Source: Mycobacteriales bacterium (GTDB lineage: Bacteria; Actinomycetota; Actinomycetes; BP-191). Taken from it: DNA of 64,000 bases. The notes below the pieces were generated by a model, which saw only the letters and a program-made list of their open reading frames with translations, was not told the origin of the DNA and ran no database searches. Positions 14,986-22,664 of this stretch are shown in pieces; position 1 is the first letter of the stretch; every line of letters begins with the position of its first letter. Position numbers and translations under genes: made by a program. The stretch covers positions 19,910 through 83,909 of the forward strand of contig DASTMB010000072.1 in assembly GCA_035714365.1 (NCBI GenBank). The letters run 5' to 3'.

Positions 14986-16191
14986 CTACCCCGTCAGTGT
15001 CGCGACCGCGGCGGCCGGGTCGGCCGACGGCGGCCCGGCCAGCTCCCACGCCTTGCCGGCGCGGCGGAAGGGGTACCAGCGGCCGTCCCGCCCGAGCCGG
15101 AGCTGCCGGGCGTCGGAGGCGTCGCTGACGCGGTTCTGCCAGGCGTGCGCGCCGGCGCCGAGGGCCGCGACCGCCTCGGCGACGTCCGACTCGTCCGGCG
15201 CCCATGTCTCGTCCAGCACCACGAGCGCCGCCCGCCCGCCGCGCGCCCACGCCTGCGCCCGGCGGGAGAGCTGGTGGGCCGGCAGCCCGGCGCGCTTGGC
15301 CAGCCGGTCCAGCCGCTTCGTGCCGAGCAGCGCCGCCGCGCGCCGCGCCAGGTCCTCCTCGACGGTGAGGCCGAGCCCGCCGTCGCCGGCGCCGGTGAGC
15401 AGCTCCCACGCGCGCAGCGCCGCGTCGGCGGCGAGGGCCTCGAGGTCGGTCGCGCGGACGCTGCCCGCGGGCGGCTCGCCGACGAGCGGCGCGGGCCGGC
15501 CGGGCCGGGCCGGCGGGAGCGGCAGGTCGGGCAGCGGCGCCGGCTCCCGCGCGAACGCCTCGGCCGCGTCCACGTCGTCGCGCACCGACTCCGCGGCGGG
15601 GGCCGCACCCCCGGAACGCCTGGCGCGCAACGCCTCCAGCACCTCGTCGCGGGTCCGTCCGCGCAGCAGCAGCAGCTCGAACGGGTCGTTGTCGAGCAGG
15701 TCCGCGACGAGGAAGCAGACCGCCGAAGCGTGCTTGCAGGGGTCGCCCCAGTCGGGGCAGGTGCAACGGAACCGCAGCTCGCCCGGCTCCGGCAGCAGCG
15801 ACACGCCCGCGTCGCCGACGTCGGTGACCAGCTCCTGCGGCAGCTCGCCGTCGAGCAGCGCGGCGGCGTGGGCGATGCGTGCCGACACGACGTCGAGGAC
15901 GCGTTCCCACTCCTCGCGGCGGAACGCGCGCAGCGTCACCCGCGTCTCGTACGGCACCGCCCGCCCGCCCTGCACGCTCGCCGTGACCGAGCCCGGCGCG
16001 ACGTCGAGGGTGCGGACCGCGCCGCTGCGCGCGTAGGACCGGCCGCGCGACAGCCGCCCCGCGTCGAGGCCGCTGCGCGTCTCCAGCGCGTCGATCCACG
16101 CGCGGCCCCACCACGTCGTCCCGAACGGCCGCCGTGCCCCCGGCCCCTTCGGCGCGGGGAGCCGGTGCGCCGACTCGTACCACTCGCTCAC
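14986..16191 (-). CDS. SWIM zinc-finger protein
   Basis: A 401-residue protein with a SWIM motif at Cys143, Cys145, Cys152 and His154 (FRCTCPDWGDPCKHASAVC). The N-terminus (GTTWWGRAWIDALE, SRGRSYARSGAVR) is typical of the partner proteins of actinobacterial SNF2 helicases. The C-terminal half is Pro/Ala-rich, then helical (about 260-400). It probably acts in DNA or protein binding together with the helicase. The GTG start overlaps the SNF2 stop by 4 nt, so expression is coupled. The gene pair is widely conserved in actinobacteria; its biological role, repair or chromosome remodelling, is not established. Confidence 0.9.
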   Translation of the reverse strand: MSEWYESAHRLPAPKGPGARRPFGTTWWGRAWIDALETRSGLDAGRLSRGRSYARSGAVRTLDVAPGSVTASVQGGRAVPYETRVTLRAFRREEWERVLDVVSARIAHAAALLDGELPQELVTDVGDAGVSLLPEPGELRFRCTCPDWGDPCKHASAVCFLVADLLDNDPFELLLLRGRTRDEVLEALRARRSGGAAPAAESVRDDVDAAEAFAREPAPLPDLPLPPARPGRPAPLVGEPPAGSVRATDLEALAADAALRAWELLTGAGDGGLGLTVEEDLARRAAALLGTKRLDRLAKRAGLPAHQLSRRAQAWARGGRAALVVLDETWAPDESDVAEAVAALGAGAHAWQNRVSDASDARQLRLGRDGRWYPFRRAGKAWELAGPPSADPAAAVATLTG

Positions 16192-18908
16192 GCGAGGCTC
16201 ACCAGCTCGGCCAGCTCGGCGTCGGACAGCTCGGTCAGCCACGCCTCGCCGGTGCCGACGACGGACTCGGCGAGGTCGCGCTTCGCGGCCATGACGGCGG
16301 CGATGCGGTCCTCCAGCGTCCCCTCGGCGATCAGCCGGTGCACCTGCACCGCGCGGTCCTGGCCGATCCGGTACGCGCGGTCGGTGGCCTGGTCCTCGAC
16401 GGCGGGGTTCCACCAGCGGTCGTAGTGGATGACGTGGGTGGCGCGGGTGAGGTTCAGGCCGGTGCCGCCGGCCTTGAGCGAGAGCAGGAACACCGGCACG
16501 TCGCCCGCCTGGAACCGCGTCACCATCTCCTCGCGGCGGCGCACCGGCACCGCGCCGTGCAGGAACAGCGTGCCGACCCCCCGGGCGTTGAGGTGCGCCT
16601 CGAGCAGGTGGCCCATCGCGACGTACTGCGAGAACACGAGCACCGCGTCGCCCTCGTCGACGATGACGTCGGCGAGCTCGTCCAGCGCCGCCAGCTTGCC
16701 GGACCGCCCCGGCAGCGGGCCGTCCTGGTGCAGGTACTGCGCCGGGTGGTTGCAGATCTGCTTCAGCTCGGTGAGCAGCTTGAGGACGAGGCCGCGGCGT
16801 TCGATGCCCGCCTTGCTCGCGATGCTCTCCAGCGCCTCCGCGACGACCGCCTGGTACAGCGTCGCCTGCTCCGCCGTCAGCGGCACGACCCGGTCGGTCT
16901 CGATCTTCGGCGGCAGCTCGGGGGCGATCCCGGGGTCGGACTTCCTGCGGCGCAGCAGGAACGGCCGCACGACACGCGCGAGGCGTTCGGTCGCCTCCGG
17001 GTCGTGGTAACGCTCGACCGGCACGGCGACGGAGCGGCGGAACCGGTCGAGCGGGCCGAGCAGCCCCGGCGTCGTCCAGTCGAGGATCGCCCACAGGTCG
17101 GTGAGGCGGTTCTCGACGGGCGTGCCGGTGAGCGCGACCCGCGCGTCGGCGGGGATCGCGCGCAGCTCGCGCGCGCCGCGGGAGAGCGGGTTCTTCACGT
17201 GCTGCGCCTCGTCCGCGACGGCCAGACCCCAGCGCACCTCCGCCAGCGCCGCGCGGTCGCGGCGCACCATGCCGTACGTCGCCAGCACGATCTCGTCGTC
17301 GCGCAGCCCGGCGAGGTGCCGCTCACCGCCGTGGAAGCGGCGTACCGGCACGTCCGGCGCGAACCGCGCGACCTCCCGCTCCCAGTTGCCGAGCAGGCTG
17401 GTCGGGCAGACGACCAGCGTCGGCCGCGACGGCCGCCGCAGCAGGTGCAGCGCGATGAGCTGCACCGTCTTGCCGAGGCCCATGTCGTCGGCGAGGCAGC
17501 CGCCGAGGCCGAGCTGCGTCATCTGCGCGAGCCAGCGCAGGCCGCGGAGCTGGTACGGCCGCAGCGTCGCCGTCAGCCCCTCCGGCGGGTCGACCACGAG
17601 CGTGTCGCGGCTGCCCGCCAGGTCGGCGAGGGTGCGGGCGAGGTCGGCGACGCCGCCGTGCGCCTCGAACTCGACGACCTCGTCCTCCACCACGATCCGC
17701 CCGGTGAGCGACGCGGCCAGCGCCTCCATCGCGCCGATGCGTTGCGGGCGCCGGCGGCGGAGACGTTCGATCAGGGCGGCGTCGACCTTGAGCCAGCGGC
17801 CGCGCAGGCGGACCAGCGGCCGCTTCGCCTCGGCCAGCTCGGCCAGCTCCGCGTCGGTCAGCAGCTCGCCGCCGACCCGGGCCTCCCAGCGGAACTGGAG
17901 CACCTCGTCCAGCGAGAACCCCTTGCCGCCCTCGCTGTCCAGCGACGGCGTCGCCGCGACCGCGCGCACGGTCACGCCGTCGAGCAGCAGCTCCTTCGGC
18001 CAGAGCACCTCGAGGCCGGCGGCGTTGAGCGCCTCCGCGCCGTCGCCGAGCAGGTCGGCGATCGCGTCGTCGTCCAGCGTCACCTCGCTCGGCGCCTTCG
18101 TCGCGAGCGCCCGCCCCAGCGGCGGCCACGCCCGCGCGCCCCGGCGCAGCGCGAGCAGCAGGTCGTTCTCGGCGTTCGGGCCGAGGCGGTCCAGCACCGC
18201 GGCGGGGGAGGTCCACAGGTCCGCCGCGTCCACCACCAGGCTCGGGTCGTCGCGGCCGCGGAGCTGGATCACCGCGACCAGCGTCTCCTCGTCGCGCTCC
18301 TCGATCCGCAGCCCGGCGCGGGCGCCGGAGAGGCCGCGCGAGTTGTCCTCCAGCCACGGCTTCAGGTGGCCGGCATCGGTGCGCGCCGTGGCGGCGTACG
18401 CCTGGCCCTCCGCCGTCAACGGCGCCGCCGCCGTCCGCACCATCGTGTCCGCGACCGCGTCGCAGAACTCCCGCACCACCGCCGCCGCGCTCCGCATCCG
18501 CAACGGCCGCGTCCCCGGCACCGCGATCGCGTGCGCCTCCGGCGGGCAGGCCGCCACCAGCGCGGCGAGACGTTCGGCGTCCTCGGCGTCCAGCGGCCCG
18601 ATCCGCCAGGCGTCCCAGCCGCCGTCGGTCACCGCCGGCTGGAGCCGGCCGCGCGCGACGAGCGTCAGCGCCCAGGTCGCCGCCGCGCACCAGAACCGCG
18701 CGCTGGGGGAGGCGGCGTTGCCGTCGACGAGGTTCGCGACCGCCTCGCGGACGCCGTAGCGGGAGACGGCGACGGTCTGCCGGCGCGGGCCGTCGGCGGT
18801 GGCCACGACGAGGTCGGCGGTGCCGCGCGCGAACGGCTCCGCCACCGCGAGCACCCCGGCGCGCGGCGGATCGTCCGGCAGGAACGTCGCCTGCCCCCGC
18901 CACTCCAT
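16188..18908 (-). CDS. SNF2-family DNA helicase/translocase
   Basis: A 906-residue protein. The N-terminal half (about 1-430) is the long accessory region of bacterial SNF2 proteins, including the FEAHGGVADLARTL segment. The ATPase core follows: CLADDMGLGKTVQLIALHLL (Walker A, about 470), the DEAQHVKN box (about 565), LTGTPVENRLTDLW, and the C-terminal helicase lobe with LSLKAGGTGLNLTRA and DRAYRIGQDRAVQVHR (about 790-850). It uses ATP to move on double-stranded DNA. The DEAQ form of the Walker B box is normal in this subfamily. It is the first gene of a three-gene unit with SWIM and TfoX proteins. Confidence 0.95.
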   Translation of the reverse strand: MEWRGQATFLPDDPPRAGVLAVAEPFARGTADLVVATADGPRRQTVAVSRYGVREAVANLVDGNAASPSARFWCAAATWALTLVARGRLQPAVTDGGWDAWRIGPLDAEDAERLAALVAACPPEAHAIAVPGTRPLRMRSAAAVVREFCDAVADTMVRTAAAPLTAEGQAYAATARTDAGHLKPWLEDNSRGLSGARAGLRIEERDEETLVAVIQLRGRDDPSLVVDAADLWTSPAAVLDRLGPNAENDLLLALRRGARAWPPLGRALATKAPSEVTLDDDAIADLLGDGAEALNAAGLEVLWPKELLLDGVTVRAVAATPSLDSEGGKGFSLDEVLQFRWEARVGGELLTDAELAELAEAKRPLVRLRGRWLKVDAALIERLRRRRPQRIGAMEALAASLTGRIVVEDEVVEFEAHGGVADLARTLADLAGSRDTLVVDPPEGLTATLRPYQLRGLRWLAQMTQLGLGGCLADDMGLGKTVQLIALHLLRRPSRPTLVVCPTSLLGNWEREVARFAPDVPVRRFHGGERHLAGLRDDEIVLATYGMVRRDRAALAEVRWGLAVADEAQHVKNPLSRGARELRAIPADARVALTGTPVENRLTDLWAILDWTTPGLLGPLDRFRRSVAVPVERYHDPEATERLARVVRPFLLRRRKSDPGIAPELPPKIETDRVVPLTAEQATLYQAVVAEALESIASKAGIERRGLVLKLLTELKQICNHPAQYLHQDGPLPGRSGKLAALDELADVIVDEGDAVLVFSQYVAMGHLLEAHLNARGVGTLFLHGAVPVRRREEMVTRFQAGDVPVFLLSLKAGGTGLNLTRATHVIHYDRWWNPAVEDQATDRAYRIGQDRAVQVHRLIAEGTLEDRIAAVMAAKRDLAESVVGTGEAWLTELSDAELAELVSLA

Positions 18909-19003
18909 CCGGCCAGCCTACGTCCGGTCACGCGTTATGGCAGCACCGCGTCCACAACGCGTCAGTGGCTGATTCACGCCGTATCGCCGGCTAGACATGG
19001 GTC

Positions 19004-19804
19004 ATGGCTCGCACGTATCCGCCCGAGGCCTACGCGCCGGACGGCACGCTGTGGTGGCGGCTGACGCACCACCCCGGGCAGAAGAGGGAGTACGGCGACG
19101 AGCTCAAGCTCGCCGCGTGGCTCGCGTTCAACATCCCCGAAGGCGGACGTTTCACGATGCGGGACCTCCGCCGCGCGCTCGGGTCGGCTGTGGGCAGACC
19201 GAACGATGCCGAGCACCTGAACCGGCGCCTCCGCAACCTGCGGCCAGACGGATGGGTCATCGACTCCGGCCTCAGCAACGCCGATGTGCCGTCGGACGCG
19301 TACGAGCTCAAGAGGATCGGCTGGCACCCAGGGCTTGGGACACGACGGCCGCCGCGTCGCGGAGTGTCCAGCCGGCTCGCGCGAGTCGTCATCGAGCGCG
19401 ACCGCCGCCGGTGCGTCGTGTGCGGGGTCGGCGGGGGCGAGCCGTATCCGGCGGCGCCGCACACACCGGCGGTGCTCACGGCCGGGCACCGGGTTCCGGC
19501 GATGCGCGCGACGCGGGCGAGCAGTGCCGACGAGCTGCAAGCCGAGTGCCTGCGCTGCAACGGATCGGTGCGCGACACGCTGCCCGACCCCCCGACGCTC
19601 CCGGAGGTGCTTCCGGCGGTTGCGCGGTTGAGCCGGGCCGAGCGGCTGATGCTGCTGCGGTGGCTGACGGCGGGTCACCGGCTGCGTTCACAGCTCGACG
19701 ACGTGCACGACCAGATCCGGATGCTCTCACCCGACGAGCAGGCTCAGGTGGTGCACACGCTCAGGATGATGCTCGGCACGTACGCGGAGGGGCTCGATGC
19801 GTGA
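19004..19804 (+). CDS. HNH endonuclease heading a NaeI-type RM operon
   Basis: A 266-residue protein. The HNH zinc domain is at about 130-195: Cys137/Cys140 (RCVVCG), His162 (LTAGHRVP), Cys182/Cys185 and Asn186 (AECLRCNGSVRD). The N-terminal 110 residues look like a winged-helix module (RFTMRDLRRAL, LNRRLRNLRPDGWVI). The C-terminal part is helical. The last 8 nt overlap the start of the NaeI-like gene, so the proteins are made together. HNH nucleases can cut DNA or act as nicking repair enzymes. Here it could be a second nuclease of the restriction locus or a helper that nicks modified or mismatched DNA. Its exact job is unknown. Confidence 0.82.
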   Translation: MARTYPPEAYAPDGTLWWRLTHHPGQKREYGDELKLAAWLAFNIPEGGRFTMRDLRRALGSAVGRPNDAEHLNRRLRNLRPDGWVIDSGLSNADVPSDAYELKRIGWHPGLGTRRPPRRGVSSRLARVVIERDRRRCVVCGVGGGEPYPAAPHTPAVLTAGHRVPAMRATRASSADELQAECLRCNGSVRDTLPDPPTLPEVLPAVARLSRAERLMLLRWLTAGHRLRSQLDDVHDQIRMLSPDEQAQVVHTLRMMLGTYAEGLDA

Positions 19805-20720
19805 TCCCGAGCTGGACCTCGTGTTCGGGTACCTCGAGGAGCTCGACCCGCTGGGTGAACGGTTCGATCGCGTCATCCGCGGCACGTTCGACCAGCTCTA
19901 CGACGGCCAGCGCACCGGGCGCTACGACCCGCGCGACCTGTACAAGACGGAGCGGACGCACTGCGGGACGCTGATCGAGATCAACACGCACCGGGAGTTC
20001 CGGTTCGGCAACGGCGCGGTGCTCGACTACCTGATCGAGGGAACTGAGGTCGACTGCAAGTACAGCCAGACCCTCGGCGGCTGGATGATCCCGCCCGAGG
20101 CGCTCGGCCACCTGTGCCTCGTCGTGACCGCGTCGGACACCCGGTCCCTGTTCTGGGTCGGGATCGTGCGCGTCCAGCCGGAGCTGCTCAACGAAGGCCG
20201 GAACCGGGACCAGAAGCGATCCCTCAACGTGGAGGGCAGGAGGAGCATCCGCTGGTTGCACTACGAGCGGCCCCTCACGGAGAACCTGTTGCTGCAGCTG
20301 TCCGAAGAGGAACGCTACGAGATCGTCGCCCGGTACCCCGGCCGGAACGGGCAGCGGCGGATCAACGAGCTGTTCCGTCGCGTCCAGGGGCGAGTCATCA
20401 CCCGCACCGTCGTCGCCACCGTTGCGCAGCAGGACGACTACATGAAGCGGGTCCGCGGCAACGGCGGCGCCCGCTCCCACCTTCGCGAGGAAGGCATCGT
20501 CATCCTCGGCGACTACCAGGCCCATCAGCGGGTCGCGCGTGACCTGGGGATCGTGGAGCCGCGGGCAGGCGGATTCGTGAGCGTGCGCCTCGTTCCGGCC
20601 GATGAGCCGGGCCCGGCTCAGACCGAGCTGGACGGTCGGCTGTGGCGGGTGGCGGACCCGGGTGATCCCGTGGTCGAGGCGCCGTTGCTGCCCGACGTGC
20701 GCCGCGGCGCTTCCGAGTGA
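19797..20720 (+). CDS. NaeI-type type II restriction endonuclease
   Basis: A 307-residue close relative of NaeI (317 residues), the type IIE enzyme that cleaves GCCGGC after binding a second effector site. Features shared with NaeI as I remember it: FDQLYDGQRTGR at the start, the catalytic set Asp77, Asp86, Lys88 (VLDYLIEGTEVDCKYS), WMIPPEALGH, the C-terminal DNA-binding domain with VNELFRRV-like INELFRRVQGR, and ATVAQQDDYMKRVRGNGGAR. The residue matching NaeI Leu43, whose change to Lys turns the enzyme into a topoisomerase, is still Leu (Leu34). It overlaps the HNH gene by 8 nt. Its 3' end overlaps the convergent vsr gene by 103 nt. The GCCGGC specificity is inferred from family similarity. 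Confidence 0.93.
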   Translation: MRDPELDLVFGYLEELDPLGERFDRVIRGTFDQLYDGQRTGRYDPRDLYKTERTHCGTLIEINTHREFRFGNGAVLDYLIEGTEVDCKYSQTLGGWMIPPEALGHLCLVVTASDTRSLFWVGIVRVQPELLNEGRNRDQKRSLNVEGRRSIRWLHYERPLTENLLLQLSEEERYEIVARYPGRNGQRRINELFRRVQGRVITRTVVATVAQQDDYMKRVRGNGGARSHLREEGIVILGDYQAHQRVARDLGIVEPRAGGFVSVRLVPADEPGPAQTELDGRLWRVADPGDPVVEAPLLPDVRRGASE

Positions 20721-21208
20721 GCCGAGCGCCGCTCTTGGACAGCCTGTTCGACGGTCGCGACCGCTTCCTCCAGCGGCTCGTGCTCCCACACGCGGATCAC
20801 CTGCCACCCGGCCTCCCGGAGCGACGTTGTCACCTCGTGGTCCCGGGCCACATTGCGCTGGAGCTTCGGCGACCAGTACCACTCGTTGTTGCGTGGTGGC
20901 TTGCTGTGGTCAGGGCAGACGTGCCAGAAACACCCGTCGACGAACACGGCCACCCGAAGGCGCGTGAACACGATGTCCGGCCGGACGCGGACACCAGGAA
21001 CGTCGACGCGGAGGTCCTTCCGGAACCGGTAGCCGAGCCGGTGCAGGGCCGACCGCAGCGCGAGCTCCGGTTTGGTCCCGGTGCGCTTGTTCGCGCGCAT
21101 GTTCCGTGACCGGCCCTCGTTGAGCGGCAAGGGCACACGCCGCGCGTCGACTGGGTCGCCGGACGACACGTCGGCCGAACGCCGCCGCTTCGGACTTGTC
21201 AGCCCCAC
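20618..21208 (-). CDS. vsr: Very-short-patch repair endonuclease Vsr
   Basis: A nuclease of about 196 residues that nicks at T:G mismatches left by deamination of 5-methylcytosine. Family motifs are present: RSRNMRANKRTGTKPELALR (Glu48), RPDIVF (Asp78), VAVFVDGCFWHVCPDH (Asp91, Trp95, His96, His101) and VIRVWEHE. The start is uncertain. I used the GTG at 21208, which keeps the conserved LPLNEGRSRNM segment; GTG 21169 is an alternative, and neither has a strong ribosome site. The C-terminal 34 residues are encoded opposite the naeI end and have no family match. It is divergent from the C5 methyltransferase, whose mutagenic side product it would repair. Confidence 0.9.
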   Translation of the reverse strand: MGLTSPKRRRSADVSSGDPVDARRVPLPLNEGRSRNMRANKRTGTKPELALRSALHRLGYRFRKDLRVDVPGVRVRPDIVFTRLRVAVFVDGCFWHVCPDHSKPPRNNEWYWSPKLQRNVARDHEVTTSLREAGWQVIRVWEHEPLEEAVATVEQAVQERRSAHSEAPRRTSGSNGASTTGSPGSATRHSRPSSSV

Positions 21209-21274
21209 GCTGTAGGAGACTAGACGCGGCTGCTTCCCCGGCCGCGCGCCATGTTCCACGAGCCGAGGAGACCC

Positions 21275-22573
21275 GTGCCCGCACACGACGTCGTCGAGAT
21301 CTGCGCCGGAGCCGGCGGTCAGTCGCTGGGGCTTCATCTTGCCGGGTTCCGTCACCGGCTGGCCGTCGAGCTGGACGCGACAGCAGCACAGACTCTGGCG
21401 CTGAACCTCGCGAGGCTGCACGAAGATCCCGACATCGCCTGTGATCACGCGCCCGACATCGTCCGGGTCGGTGACGTCGCGGACCCCGATGTATGGCACC
21501 CGGAGGATTACGAGGGGGTCGACCTTCTCGCCGGCGGCGTCCCGTGCCCGCCGTTCTCGGTGGCTGGGAAGCAGCTGGGCGCGGCCGACGAACGCGATCT
21601 CTTCGCGTGGGCAGTCGAGCTCGCGGGGCGTGTCCGGCCGCGGGCGGTGATGCTGGAGAACGTCCGCGGTCTCGCCTCGCCACGATTCGCCGGATACCGC
21701 CAGGCGATCGCCGACCGGCTGCACGAGCTCGGGTACTGGTCGGAGTGGCGCATGCTTCAGGCCGCGGATTTCGGAGTCCCCCAGCTACGGCCGCGGTTCG
21801 TGCTGATCGCGTTGCGGCCGGAGGTCGCGCCGTACTGGTCGTGGCCGGAGGAGGAGCGGACGGACCTGACGGTGGGGGAGGTGCTGCTCGACCTCGTGAG
21901 TGCTGGCGGGTGGAGTGGCGCGGCTGACTGGGCCACGCGGCGCGCCACCGGGATCGCGCCCACGATCGTCGGCGGCAGCAAGAAGCACGGGGGTCCCGAC
22001 CTCGGCCCGACACGCGCGAAGCGTGCGTGGGCAGAGCTCGGGGTCGACGCGCACGGCATCGCCGACGCCCCGCCGCCACGGACTGCGCCAAAGTCGCACC
22101 TGCCACGGCTGACCACCGACATGGTGGCACGGTTGCAGGGGTGGTACGGAGGTGAGTACCGGTGGGACTTCGTCGGCCGGAAGACGAGTGTGTACCGGCA
22201 GATCGGTAACGCCTTCCCGCCGCCTGTCGCGCGTGCCCTTGGCGTGCAGCTGCGGCGTGCGTTCGCGGCGCAGGGGGAGCCGGTGCGCGTGGCCGGCCGT
22301 CACGAGCCACACGACCTCGTCTACCAGATCCTCCGGGACGCCGATGAGTTCGTGACGGAGAGCCGGATCCTCGAACGTGCGGGTGGCCTGATCGAGGCCG
22401 GGGAGCTGCGGCGGCGGGTGGAGCTGCTGGATCGCGACTTCGTGATCTTCGACCTCGAGATCAACGGTGAACGGGCGTGGCGGCTGGGCGACTTCCGCGC
22501 GTTCCGCGGGCAGGAGGACCATCCCCGGCACGCGGTGTTCGCCGACCGTTCGCGGCTGTCCCGGATCTCCTGA
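21275..22573 (+). CDS. dcm: C5-cytosine DNA methyltransferase of the NaeI-type system
   Basis: A 432-residue 5-methylcytosine methyltransferase. Ordered motifs: I (EICAGAGGQSLGLHLAG), IV with catalytic Cys91 (GGVPCPPFSVAGKQLG), VI (ENVRG, about 128-132), VIII (QLRPRF, 170-175), and X (QIGNAFPPPVARALG). The variable target-recognition region lies between about 195 and 310. A further tail of about 85 residues after motif X is unusual and may be an extra DNA-binding domain. I chose GTG 21275 for its GAGGAG site; ATG 21251 is an in-frame alternative without one. It should protect host GCCGGC sites from the nuclease. It shares a short divergent promoter region with vsr. Confidence 0.94.
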   Translation: MPAHDVVEICAGAGGQSLGLHLAGFRHRLAVELDATAAQTLALNLARLHEDPDIACDHAPDIVRVGDVADPDVWHPEDYEGVDLLAGGVPCPPFSVAGKQLGAADERDLFAWAVELAGRVRPRAVMLENVRGLASPRFAGYRQAIADRLHELGYWSEWRMLQAADFGVPQLRPRFVLIALRPEVAPYWSWPEEERTDLTVGEVLLDLVSAGGWSGAADWATRRATGIAPTIVGGSKKHGGPDLGPTRAKRAWAELGVDAHGIADAPPPRTAPKSHLPRLTTDMVARLQGWYGGEYRWDFVGRKTSVYRQIGNAFPPPVARALGVQLRRAFAAQGEPVRVAGRHEPHDLVYQILRDADEFVTESRILERAGGLIEAGELRRRVELLDRDFVIFDLEINGERAWRLGDFRAFRGQEDHPRHAVFADRSRLSRIS

Positions 22574-22664
22574 TCAGGTAGGCAACGGCGCGTCCTGGCC
22601 CGGGCTGGCGGGCCGCGTTGGTAGCGTCGGGGCTCCGCCCTGACCCGCTCGACCGAAAGCCGCC

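Noticed and set aside
19797..20720. Possibility that the NaeI-like protein is a topoisomerase/recombinase variant
   Set aside because: The residue matching NaeI Leu43 is Leu, not Lys, and the nuclease triad Asp77/Asp86/Lys88 is intact.
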